A DNA stretch of 64,000 bases from Polytrichum commune (Eukaryota; Streptophyta; Polytrichopsida; Polytrichales; Polytrichaceae). Under the pieces are notes generated by a model, which ran no database searches, was not told where the DNA came from, and worked only from the letters and a program-made list of their open reading frames with translations. The translations under genes and the position numbers were made by a program. Numbering within the stretch: position 1 is the first letter of the stretch; each line of letters starts with the position of its first letter. Shown piece after piece: positions 26,828-38,200 of this stretch. Location of the stretch: positions 126,501 to 190,500 of the forward strand of contig OX485807.1 in assembly GCA_950295325.1 (NCBI GenBank), written 5' to 3'.

Positions 26828-26929
26828 ATTTGCTACCTGACACCAACCAGCTCACAACATTCTTATCCATGCAGATTGCACATTCCTGAACCCTCCCACA
26901 CAGGACTCGAAGACTCACATTTAGGTCCT

Positions 26930-27485
26930 TCAACCCTAAACTAAACCCTCAACCCTTGTTTCAACAGGAAAATATACTTACTGCAGAAGGACGGACAAAT
27001 ACAACACACACTCCTTGCACAATACATTCCAACGACTTACTGATGCTCCATCTTTTGATAAACCCTAAACCCAAAGTTCAACCCTTGACTCAACAGAATA
27101 TAGATGCTTGCTGCAATAAATTAGGACAAATACAACAAACAGTAAGTACTCACACTCCTTGCACAATAGATTCCAACGACTCACTCATGCTCCATCTTGT
27201 GATAAACCCTAAACCTTAAGTTCAACCCTTGATTCGACCGAGTATAGATGCCAACTACAATAAATTAGGACAAATACAACAAACAGTTAATACTCGCACT
27301 CCGTGCACATTAGACTCACTCATGCTCCATCTTGTGAAAAATCCTAAACCCTAAGTTCAACCCTTGGTTCAACAGAATATAGATGCTTACTGCAATAAGT
27401 CAAGACAAATACAACACACAGTAAGTACTCACACTCCTTGCACAATAGATTCCAACGACTCACTCATGCTCCTCTTGTGATGATA
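26930..27485 (-). repeat. Four tandem ~135-bp repeats with telo-boxes, upstream of THADA
   Basis: Anchored on AACCCTT at 26951, 27080, 27224 and 27359, giving spacings of 129, 144 and 135 bp. Shared blocks in each unit include ATAGATGC-TACTGCAATAA, GGACAAATACAACA, CACTCCTTGCACAAT and ACTCATGCTCCATCTTGTGA. Units 2-4 contain the exact plant telo-box AAACCCTAA (27060, 27204, 27346); unit 1 has a variant. The array begins about 100 bp upstream of the THADA start codon, so it lies in the probable promoter. Telo-boxes are known promoter elements of plant housekeeping genes. A role here is inference. Confidence 0.85.
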
Positions 27486-27880
27486 CCCTATAAATGAATC
27501 TGGTTGGATTGGTTGATGTCGCTGATAAAATGACATGTTCAACCCAACATGCAACATAATTTCCGCAACAATCAACTTCCTAAACATTACTGGAAAAAGG
27601 AAATCTCTCTCCATTCTACCATTCACCTTCACCAGAAGAAGCCACTTGCAAGAAAAAACTCCCAAGCAACACACCACTCCTTTCGTAAGATGAATTCTTA
27701 GAAGTGCAAACTCATTTTCATGATTTTACAAACCAATTTAGCAATAGGTTCTACCAATTTCATTGGAATCATGAACCAAGTTCATTATATAGATAGCCAA
27801 TTTAACTTGAACTTTAAACCAATCTCACTACATGTTGTGAACAATTTCATGTTGTGGTATACATATTCACAACCTCCCAA

Positions 27881-27918
27881 AATTAAGTTATACATTTCAT
27901 GAAATGTATAACTTAATT
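27881..27918. repeat. Perfect 38-bp palindrome
   Basis: The sequence equals its own reverse complement over 38 bp, with no spacer (half-site AATTAAGTTATACATTTCA). It lies inside the left arm of the inverted repeat, where the right arm has only a related, non-palindromic version. Confidence 0.95.
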
Positions 27919-28387
27919 CCACAAAGAACAATATTTCATGTGTATGATTCTCCTAATCACTCCCCACTACTAGTTCTCCGTCAAGGCTAGAAGCTTCCAG
28001 TTTACACATAACAAAAAGGAAACAATGAACAACAAGGAGGCAAATCATGCGAAACAAATAGATGAGAAGTTGAGAAGTTGAAAATACGAAAGCTTGGACC
28101 CTTCATGAAATTGAGTTTGCACTTTTGTGAAGTCATCTTACCAAAGGGGTATGTGTTTACCTGGAAGCCTTTAGCCTTGACATAGAGCTAGTCATGAGTA
28201 ATGATTAAGATAAACATACACACAATGTATTGTTTTTTTGTGAAATAAAGTTATGCAATTTATGAAATTGATTTTTGTGAAGTTGTGAATATGGGTACCA
28301 AATAATGAAAATTTTCACAACATGTAGTAAAATTATTCAAAATTCAAGTTAATTTGGTTATCTATATAATAAACTTGGTTCAAAATC

Positions 28388-28711
28388 AGGTTGTGGGTTC
28401 TATTCCCCATGCCGGCGTGGTGCTCACCACCTTAGTCCACCCAACTATGGTGGGGGGTCCTTGGACCTTGTTGTATGGGTACCTCAAAGCCCTTTGGGGG
28501 GATACCATGTCCGGTATCCTCAAGGTACTAGTGACTAGCTAGGAACTAGTATAGTGTGTCACTATAGTGCCCATCCTCGAAAGGGGAGAGTAGTATTGTC
28601 CCAATTTCCCCTTGTCCAGTGGGCATCGGGTCATTTGACATTACGAACGGACACTTCATTCACGCCGGCCCCTTGCTAAAAAGGGACCGGAGTTTCTATC
28701 TATCTATCTAT
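28388..28711 (+). mobile_element. SINE with LINE-shared 3' tail, 5'-truncated tRNA head
   Basis: Bounded by a perfect 14-bp target-site duplication (CTTGGTTCAAAATC at 28374-28387 and 28712-28725). It starts within a tRNA-like head just before a B-box-like GGTTCTATTCC (28396-28406); the A-box is missing, so the copy is 5'-truncated. A unique middle part follows. From about 28560 to 28711 the sequence matches the last ~140 bp of the LINE ending at 51900, including CATCCTCGAAAG, GTGGGCATCGGGT, CATTACGAACGGACAC and GGGACCGGAGTTTCTATC. It ends in (CTAT)n. The shared tail indicates that this SINE borrows the LINE's reverse transcriptase. Confidence 0.85.
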
Positions 28712-28785
28712 CTTGGTTCAAAATCCTAGTGACATTGGTAGAACCTATTGCTATATTAAATTGTGTCATCCAAATTTTTGGATGG

Positions 28786-31700
28786 AATCTATTCATTTTG
28801 AAATTTTGTTAGTAGCTAGCTCAAATCTTCTCTATAAATTTTGATTTGGCAAGTAAATGTTGAAATTAGTGCTCTTAACATAAAACAACTAATGGATGGA
28901 TTGTTTGTGACTGTTGACGGGAGATAGCAAGAGAGATGATTAAGGGCTATAGACATATGCAAAATATGGAGAATTAGGAAGCCCTTGTTCAACTTGGCCA
29001 TGGATAGACGCATCTTTTGAGAGTTGAGTTTCTTGTTGTTTTTCAAATCTCTACATACCATAGTCAAAAAGCAATCAGGAAATGACTCAAAAGCAAGTGC
29101 CTAAATGTTAAAGTCCCTATCGGGAATAGAGTGTGAAACATGTCCTAGTCATAGTCTGATTGTAGTAATTAAGTCTGGAACTCTTATTTTTGTGACATCA
29201 CTTACCTCAATAATATATCAAAATAACCATTTTCTCAATCTAATTTGTGAAACAATTGTTTTGCCTCTCAAAAAGAGAGTGCATTGAGTGAATTGAGGGT
29301 TTGAGCATTACCATAGTTTGTGAGAATTCCAAGGTAGGAATCTTTTGATGTTGATGAAAGATCTTAGTAGAGTCTTACAGTCTTGCTTGTTGGCCATTAG
29401 CTAAAGTCAAGAGTGACGCAGGAAGAGAGAGTTCATAAATCTTTACTGTCCATTATTTGAAATATAGTTCTTGAGCATTTTCCACCACTAGCATTTGGTG
29501 CACCATTATTTATGTGTGTGGCAATTGTCGTTGCATATTTGTTCACACCATGGTTTTAACTCTCGAAGAGAGTAATTGAAGTGAATTGGATATTGTCAGT
29601 GAATCGTCTAAGTTAGTGCGTGGATGTGAGGCCCTTGTCCCTTTGAAATTCTCTTGACCGATATCCATTTGAACATGACTATTTCCTCAATTACCTCGGT
29701 GTAAGTGACTCAACAATACTCTCATGAAGAGAATAAAGTTCTTTTGCAGTCTAATCATATCATTGTTACTGTAAAGTGAGTCACAAAATGTGAAGTTCTG
29801 TAATTCCAATATCCACATTGAATTGCCAATCGAACAAGATTCAACCATGCTTTGAGATGTGAATAATTGTCAATTGAGTGAACCATTGTATGAAATAAAC
29901 TTACTCACATGATTTCCAAGTTGGATTATAATTGCCGGAGTTTTACAATTGATCCTTGAATGAACAAAAAAATATGTGAAGGGCTATAAACAAAGGAAAC
30001 GTTGTAGATGAAGTGTGGAGGCCCGAAACTTGAACATAGCTATGGTCTTTTGGAATCATAAGAGATATAGTAGGTTCAGAGAAGAAATTGTCTCATAATC
30101 AATGAAAATCATGGTCAAAGCAACCATAAAGGCATAGTCGGGAAGGGCTATCCACAAATAATCAAAGACTTAACCATCACACACCACATCTTGGCCATTG
30201 TCTATTGATTCATTGAATGGCCCCACATTGAGATTCAAGTGACATGATGATAGTGACTTAGGTACTATGTACATTAAAGATTAATGATCCGATCAATTGA
30301 CCATTGTCTTTTATTTTGATTAAATATTTTGTATGTTAATCAATGAACTTTGTGATGGCATGAAATAAACACATATAAGTTGCAACCATAAAATGAACTC
30401 CAAAAATGATTAGAGTTAATTATGCATTGCAAAAGTATTATAAGAAATTGATATGTGAATTATTGTGAATATTAACGAACTAAATAAACACATGAACTGC
30501 AATTACATCAAACTAAGACAAAGGATGAAGGAACCATGGCATAGGCATGCCTACTAACTTGTTATGGCCTATGATTCCAAAAACTTACATGATATTGTCC
30601 TTCAGTTAGTCCAAATAAGGACAATTGTCCTACGGACTCATTAAATCTAAGATAAATCAATTAACACCGTAACTTGCAAGGTTTGCTCTACAACATTTCA
30701 TGATCCATTAAATTATCAAATAAATATGGAGATATCATTGATCATATCGGGGTCTCTTGGCTCTGGTTACATGTGGTTTTTGGTTACTCAAAAAAACTAT
30801 TGATGAATTGTGTCTCCTTACATTGAAATTTATTCTATAGCAAGTTGTTACACATGAACAATGTGTGGTTGTAAGGAAGAGACAATGCAATTGCATATAT
30901 TGTTTTGAGTGACTGTTGTAGTTCACCCATCAACCTTAATTCATTCCCTAAAAATTATATAAAACAAAGTCTAACCCATGTTTTGATACACAAATCCCAC
31001 CTTAATCCATTACGATCTATCAAATAACTTAAAAGTGACACTTAGTTGCAAAATCTGACACTCATTTAGTCTTCAATGTTTTGTTAAATGAAACCCAATC
31101 CAAAAGCCTATCTATAGTTTGTCAAATCATGAAATTGAATTTGCACTTATGTGAGCACACCTTACCAAAGGGGTAACAGGGATTCCAAAATAAACTAACC
31201 ATTAAGTTTAACCTTAAAATACCAAGATGCAAGGTCATACTCATGCCCTAATCACACCAAACTTTTCATAAATTTCTAGATGTGAAATAGTTGGGGATGT
31301 CACTACAACTAGATGCCAGGTTGTTCACACCAACATCTTGGTTTGCTCAACATTTTGGCAGTTAGTTGCCATTGTCATGACCGGTCAAACCAATTGGCGT
31401 AGACTTTTGGGGGACAATCATTCTTCCTTCTATAATGAACCCACCTTGACTTTCACTACCATAACTTTTGGCTCAAGTTCTTCGCCGTACTTAAGACTCT
31501 CTTTAAGACTTCAATTCATCATTTATGTTGGGCACAAAATTGTTAAAAGCGTAGTGGAAGCTACAATGGATCCATTAGACTTTCTTATGATGTCCCCTTA
31601 TTCCAAAATAATGGAGATAATCGTAGCAATATTTTTGTTATTTACTATGATTATTGTGAATGAGGTCATCCAAAAAATAATTTACAGTAAGTGATGGAAA

Positions 31701-31799
31701 TTTCCACGTTCAAGTCATATGTGGAGGGTTTCACAAAAAAATATATGGAATTTTGACTCACAAGTTTGTGATACTTTATGGATTCAAGAATATAGAATG
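28786..31799. other. AT-rich repeat-derived sequence, no gene seen
   Basis: No recognisable coding block. A ~48-bp segment at 31122-31170 (CATGAAATTGAATTTGCACTT ... CTTACCAAAGGGGTA) repeats 28106-28153 and, inverted, the outer part of the repeat at about 27680. It may therefore be a terminal motif of a DNA-transposon family. Confidence 0.4.
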
Positions 31800-32838
31800 G
31801 CCTACCCATCTTTTTTGAATCTAGTTGATTTTGAGGCCCTATGTAGAACACATAACTTCTTATTATAGAGCAATTATTGAAATAGATTGTGCTATAGCTA
31901 TGGTCTTGCATAAATTAGCATTTGGATATCCCAGTAGACTCATTGCCAACATTCATTGTGTTGGACAAAGTATGGTTTGGAAATATATTCTTATTGTTAC
32001 AGGGGTTTTGGCTTATCCAAAAACATTATATTTTCATTTCATTAGTGACCCTGAAGGTGAAAGATTGGTATAGATTATAGCACATTTTAAGAATTTGACT
32101 AGGTTAGAAAATATGTTCGGGGCCATTGATGGCACCCACATCAGATTAACTAAAAAACCTCCTATGAACTTAAATCTTGTTGATTGTTGGAACCGCCATG
32201 ATCATCATTCAATATTAGTACAAGGTGTTTGTGATGTTGATCTTCTATTTTGAAATGTGTGTGTAAGGACACTTGGAGGAACTTACGATGCTATTAATCT
32301 TCAAGATTTATTTTTGTACAAGGATTTTTGGGAGAAATCTATTTTGCAAGAACCAACCATTAAAATAGGCTCATAGCTAGTTTGACCTTACACTATGAGT
32401 GATTTTGCCTATCCTTTGACGATCAATATTATGAAAATATTTCTTGATTTACGAAATGATGATATGCATAAAAAAAATGTTTTTGACAATGCATTTAGAG
32501 GGGGTAGAGCTAAAACTACAAATGATTTTGCTCATCTCAATAATAGTTGGAAACTTCTAAGGGGTTTTAATTTCATTGTCCCATATGCATGCCAAATTAT
32601 TATTGCGTGTTGTATTCTACATAACTTTTGTAGGATGAATAATGAACGACTTGCAAGTGGAAAATTATTGGATGACCATCCAAATCTTAATGATTTGAGG
32701 GTTCCAAAAAGACCAAATATTGAGAGAGCATCTAGATTTGTTGCAATTGCCATTCAACATCTTATTTTTGATAAATGGCTAGATTTCATTTTAGATAAAA
32801 CAAATGCATTTTGTAATTCATTTATTATTAGATTATGA
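31800..32838 (+). pseudogene. PIF/Harbinger transposase remnant (HARBI1-like DDE nuclease)
   Basis: Three open pieces in changing frames resemble a Harbinger nuclease. The GAIDGTHIRL block (about 32120-32150) holds the first catalytic Asp. YWNR-like CWNRHDHHSILVQGVCD follows, and then GGTYDAI with the second Asp. The last piece (32395-32838) contains DNAFRGGRAKTTNDFAHLNNSW and CCILHNFCR. In that C-terminal block the usual catalytic Glu position (V-E-R-x-F in the family) appears to be Thr. In-frame stops occur near 32071, 32251 and 32374. Dead on both counts. The companion MYB-like protein of this superfamily was not seen. Confidence 0.8.
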
Positions 32839-33191
32839 TGAGAATTTTGAAGTCTACATATTTTATTTAATACATATGTGAATATGTCAACTTTATATAT
32901 CTTTTGGTGAGTTTGATATTTATATGGTAACATTATAAAGAGACGCACTAGTTGTGGGTGGTTTGAAAGTGCTCTTAAAATGTGAGACTATAATCACTAA
33001 ACAAAGAAAAATCGGCAACTACACTACATATTGTAGTTAGTGTCACTTACTACGTAATGATATAAATATTTATTGTATATCTTACTTTTAGCCATGCAAG
33101 GGCGAATTGGTTGTTTGGACATTATAGACAATTATGATCTTAATTTGGTAAAAGTATACTTTTATAGTACAAAATAGGGTTTAGGGTTTTG

Positions 33192-34781
33192 TGAGGCCAA
33201 ACCACTCACCCTTAAGCGTTCTAGTCCGGGTGAGGGAGTGGGTGTCACATCCATGTTCACATAGTTCCCTCCTACCAAGTTCGTGAAACTCCAATTCAAT
33301 TCCCATTAATTCTTGCACACCAATTTATTTCATCATAAGAATACAAGCATTGAAAAATGCTCTTCTCCTTCTTCCTAAGCCAACTACAACCCAACACTTA
33401 AATCCCTAATCAACTAGCCTATCATCTAAGTGCCATTAGTACACTTGAGCATTCCCATGCCGACCAGTTCGCCAATGGCCCATACCCATTCGATATCCGG
33501 GCTCCAACCAACGAGCCACCTAGTCTCGTCCTTCGCCAAATCGGTGGCTACTAGCCTTCTGTCCTAAGCCTAGTAGCTAATAGCTTCTCCTTCAACCCAA
33601 ATCAGTAGCCAATATCCTTCTAACCTAAGCCCAGTAGCTAATTAGTTTCTCCTCAAGCCAAATCAGTAGCCAGTAGCATGTTGCCTTAAGCCCAATGGCT
33701 AATTAGCTCCTCCTCAAGCCGAATCAGTAGCCATTAACCTTCTGTCCTAAGGCCCAGTAGCTAATTAGCTTTTCCTCAAGCCAAATCAGTAGCCAGTAGC
33801 CTTCTGTCCTAAGGCCCAGTAGCTAATTAGCTTTCCTTCCACCTAAATCAATAGCCAATATCCTTATGCCTTAAGGCCCATTAGCTAATTAGCTTCTCCT
33901 CCAGCCAAATCAGTAGCCAGTAGCCTATTGCCTTAAGCCCAGTGGTTAATTAGCTCCTCCTCAAGCCAAATCAGTAGCCATTATCCTTCTGTCCTAAGGC
34001 CCAGTAGCTAATTAGCTTTTCCTCAAGCCAAATCAGCAGCCAGTAGCCTTCTGTCCTAAGGCCCAATAGCTAATTGCTCTCCTTCCACCTAAATCAATAG
34101 CCAATATCCTTCTGCCTTAAGGCCTAGTAGCTAATTAGCTCCTCCTCAAGCCAAATCAGTAGCCAATAGCCTTCTGTTCTCAAAGCCTAACAACTAATAA
34201 ACTTCTCTTTCTTCAATCATTAAATTCTTCTTAACTCTACTAACTTCCCCACTTCCAACACGTAACTTCCTACCTAATTCCATTAACTACCCTAATCCCC
34301 CTAAGTGACTTAATAACTAATTCCACTAATTTCCCTAATTCCCTACCTAATTCACACCTTCTTCTTTAGCTCTAAGAGCTCCTACATCCTAGAGAGGAGA
34401 GGGGGAGAGAGAGAGAATGAAGAGAGGAGAGGAGGAGGGGAGGGCACCCAAGACCACAAGCCCTTCAACCTTCTCCTACTTAGTAGGACCTTATCCTATC
34501 CATTAAACCTTCACCCTCTAAACCAACAAAGGCATATTCTAATTCAAACATTTAAATCCAAGGCCCTTCCTCTTGCTTCATCAACCACTACTCACTTAAT
34601 CACAACACTCCCTAATATCACTAAGCTTTTAATTAACCACACAAAATAGGGTTAAAGCCTAAAACATAAACCACACCAAGCCTCACTCTTTTTATACTTT
34701 TGATTGTTTTAACAACACTCCAAATGCAATTCTAAGTAGATCCTAAACATAAAACAAATATGAGCACTCATTTTGGGCTCA
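33192..34781 (+). mobile_element. LTR-like segment A (TGAGGCC...GGGCTCA), Ty3/gypsy-type
   Basis: Begins TGAGGCCAAACCACTCACCC and ends TTTTGGGCTCA. The start block (CACCCTTAAGCG-TAGTCCGGGTGAGGG) and end block recur in the segments at 52041-53467 and, reversed, at 37049-39112, which defines a family by its ends. It may be the 5' LTR of the gypsy remnant that follows or a solo LTR. No PBS is visible after its end. Telomere-like TTTAGGGTT lies on both outer sides, and no clean 5-bp duplication was found. A purine-rich tract lies at 34390-34445. Confidence 0.65.
33530..34200 (+). repeat. Minisatellite, ~11 units of 61-62 bp with a 4-unit higher-order period
   Basis: Unit anchor ATCAGTAGCC (or variant) at 33539, 33601, 33662, 33723, 33785, 33847, 33909, 33970, 34032, 34093 and 34155. 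Units four apart are more alike than neighbours: 33601 with 33847 (both CCAATATCCTT), and 33723 with 33970 (both CCATTA-CCTTCTGTCC). This gives a higher-order repeat of about 246-247 bp. The array sits inside LTR-like segment A and is absent from the related segments. Confidence 0.92.
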
Positions 34782-35289
34782 TAGGTTTAGGGTTACAAAA
34801 GTGTTTAGCATTTGCATAGCTTTTGCTTGGCTATTGTGAAAGGAGTTCAACACCACACTAAAATTGTGATTTTGTGTTTGAGATACTATTTTTCAACATG
34901 GATACTATTTTAGTTTTTGGAGATATATTGTTATTGCCAAAATAATATATATTATAAATTTTAAAAATAATAAAATTGGAAGTAAATCTTATGGTTATCC
35001 TCTACCAATGACATATTACAATTTTATAATAAACATGGCATGCCAACTCATATCACTCACATCACATGAAAGAAACATGGCACTCACCGTCAAATAAGCA
35101 TAGAACCCACATTGATTATGATTCTAAGGCTTGTATATTGCAATAAAAAATTTACAATTCAAAGTGTGGTGACAAGCAAGAAGAAGTTCATGCCTCAAGG
35201 CAACATGTTATCAACTTTGTAATTCAAAATAGCAATAAAGGAAGGTTGTACACCTTTACTCATTCATTTGAAAAATGTATAGAATATAG
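34782..35289. other. Gypsy untranslated or decayed gag side, no domain seen
   Basis: AT-rich stretch between LTR-like segment A and the RT remnant. No gag, zinc knuckle or protease was recognised, so the upstream part of this element is deleted or unreadable. Confidence 0.4.
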
Positions 35290-38200
35290 AACCATCTTTA
35301 AGGTTAGAAAATAACCTTGTAGGGTCTTTGGTGAAGGAATATCAATATATATTTCAATTCATACATGCAGGGCTTCCACCAAAAAGAGAGATGGCCCATA
35401 CAATATCATTAGAATGTCATAAACCACCTTTGAGACCTATTTATAAACTCAATCCTTTGGAGATTGAAGAAGCCAAAAGGCAAATTACAGAATATATCCA
35501 CAAAGGGTGGATAGAACCAAATTCTTCACCTTATCGATCACCAATCTTAATTGTTAAGTAGAAAGATGGTAAATTAAGAATGTTGATAGATTATAGAGCT
35601 TTGAATAAACTAACCATAAGGAATTGATATCCATTGCTAAGAATTGATGATCTATTTGATTAATTGGGCGGATCTCGTGTGTTTAGTTCATTAGAGCTGA
35701 CTCAACATTATCATCAAATTCAAATTTTAGAAGAAGATGTACCTAAGATAACATTTAGAGTACCTTTTGGCCATCATCAATTCAAAGTTTTGAGTTTTGA
35801 ATTGACTATTGCACCTGCAACTTTCCAAGGGGTGATGAATAGATTTTTTCAACATCACTTGAGAAAGTTTGTTTTGGTATATCTTGACGATATTTTGGTG
35901 TTTTCAAATATACAAGAAGAACACCTTGAATATTTACACAAAATATTTAATATACTACGCGAGAACAAATTATATGTTAAGTCGATTCAGTATCACTTTG
36001 CAAAGAGTGAGTTAGAATACCTTGGCCATGTGGTGGGTAAGGATGGAATTAAGTCGACCCTCAAAAGATTAATACGGTGACTAGATGGGCAAGGCCCAAC
36101 GATGTAAGTCAATTGCGTTTATTCTTGGGTCTTAGTAATTATTTCCGTTGATTTATTGAAGGTTATTCAATCTTAGTTGCTCGTTTTATTCATTTGACAA
36201 GAAAAGATGTGAAATACATATGGAATGATCAATGTCAAAAATCTTTTGAACGGGTTAAGTATGCGTTAACTCACGCGCATGTTATGAGTTTACCAATATT
36301 TGGTGAAAGATTTGAAGTCATATGTGGTGCTTTCTTGTTGGGTATAGGGGTAGTTCTTTTACATAAATGTAGGCCAATTGCGTTTGAAAGCCGCAAGCTT
36401 ACACTTGCCGAAAAAAATTATACCACAAGTGAACAAGAACTAACAATCGTTGTGCATGCCTTACGAACATGACGTTGTTATTTAGAAGGTTCAAAATGTG
36501 TAGTGATTACAAATCACAATCCATTAACCTATCTAAAATCACAATAGAATTTGTCAAGGCGTTAGGGTCAGTGGTTAGAGTATTTGGAGCAAATTTTCCA
36601 TTATCAATGAGAATATTGTCTTGGGGGAAGCAATGTTGTTGATTCATTAAGCAGGAACCCATTAGATGAAAAGCGGGTCAGGTAAGCCTTATTGACAAGA
36701 AACGCTTCAAGTTGTACCTTCCAACCAGTGACGGTCGACACTAGGAGAAGTGCTCCCATGGAGATGACCAACACTAGAAAAAACCACCCTGGGTTCGAGA
36801 ATGATTTTTTTAACAAGATCATTGCATGGTATGCTCTAGACCCGTGGTCTAAGGACCCGGCTAATTTAGCAAAATTGGTCTTCAAAAATGCCATTTGGTG
36901 GTGCCAAGATGCAATTGTGGTACCTGTTGTGGGTTCCCTTTGTAAAGATATACTCTTTGAATGTCATGATATTTTATGTAGCGGATATATGCGTATTACG
37001 AAGACCTTGAAACAAGTTGAGACCAATTGACCAAAATTGAGGCATGTCTGAGCCCAAAAAGCCGTACTCACAAGTTAATTAATCCTAATACGAAGTATCT
37101 TGGAAGTAAGAAGAAAGTAAACGACAAAAAGCACTCAGACAATAAGAATAAAGCCAAAAGCTAAGTAAAGATACAATAAAATAGGCTAAGTAGGAAGGAG
37201 GAGTCAAAAAAACAATGAAGGGTCAAGAGAAAGGGTCAAGCCCGTTTTTTTTTCCTCCGGGCGGCCCGAAGATGCCGGGCAGCGCAACAAAAAAAAAGGA
37301 GTTTGGAGGGGTCTCAGGAGGAGGAAAAAGAGAGTCTCATTTTAGGAAAGAAGGGGGAAACGTGAGAGAGGGCACGCGAAAGCCCTGTTGCGATGGGGAG
37401 CTAAGGATGTGGCACATCGGAGGGAAAGACTCCGCGCACTGCAGTCCATATACTGACTATGAGGAGACGACCATGTTGGGGAGGACCATTCCCTTTGGAG
37501 AGAGATCAGGCACAAGGAAGAGTGGAAGTGGAGCATCCATTATGCGTTGGCGATCGCAAGTACACTGGAGACCGTGGTTGGGGGAAAAATATGGAATGAT
37601 GCGCCTGCGTTGTAAGTGCACACTGCATAAATCTCAACATCTAAGGGGGGGGGGGATTTGTTTTCTTTGTTTGGTTTTGATTGTGTTCCCACCACTACTT
37701 CTGTGGGTTAGTAGCTTTTGCAGCCGAGGAGGCGATGATGTGGTGACGATTTGCACTAGGAAATTGTGATGGCCTTTTGGGGAACCTGGGCCTGCCCCTA
37801 TGGCTAACAGGGTGTGAATGCAGAGTGTAAGGTAGTTGTGGAGGGAGTCGACCGAATATCACTTGGGTATGTTTAGTATCGTCGCTCTTGAGAGATGACT
37901 GGGGCACTGGTGATTCTAGACGGCATGAATGATTGATTAATGCCTCAGAGCTCCAGTGCGAGTGCAAAAGGTCAGAAGCTCCAATCGGGAGGTTTTGAAT
38001 CTTGACCATGTTTATGTCACAGTTCTCTTAAGGACATTAATAGCTGTAGTCGTTGGCGAAATAATGACATTGGTGCATGAGTGACAACAATCGGTCACCC
38101 CAATGTCGCCCCGCCTTGTAGCCCAATTCTTCACAGACCTCATGCGTAGAGAGCATTAACATATGTGTGAAGTCAAAAGCTCATCAGAGCACGTTTGGGT

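Larger units (their letters stand above)
27685..28785. repeat. Large inverted repeat (MITE or foldback element), right arm split by a SINE
   Basis: The left arm (about 27685-27945) matches the reverse complement of the right arm (about 28225-28373 continuing at 28726-28785). Examples are GGTTCTACCAATTTCATTGGAATCATGAACCAAG on the left against the complement of the sequence flanking the SINE, and ATATTCACAAC against GTTGTGAATAT. The arms are about 210-260 bp and the loop about 280 bp. Indels and substitutions show age. The arms have no coding capacity, so a non-autonomous DNA transposon is the simplest reading. I could not fix its target duplication. Confidence 0.7.

Noticed and set aside
33530-34200. 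Possible CRISPR-like or coding repeat array
   Set aside because: Units are contiguous with no unique spacers, this is a eukaryotic genome, and no open frame spans the array. It is a minisatellite.
33170-34800. TTTAGGG-like sequence on both sides of LTR-like segment A as a long target duplication
   Set aside because: LTR insertions give 4-6 bp duplications. The two flanks are telomere-like and only roughly alike, so shared sequence type is a simpler explanation.
37215-37769. 184-codon open frame with Gly/Arg-rich product inside the LTR nested in gypsy
   Set aside because: It lies wholly inside an LTR-like segment, has a homopolymer run at its start, and resembles no protein. The open frame follows from locally higher GC.
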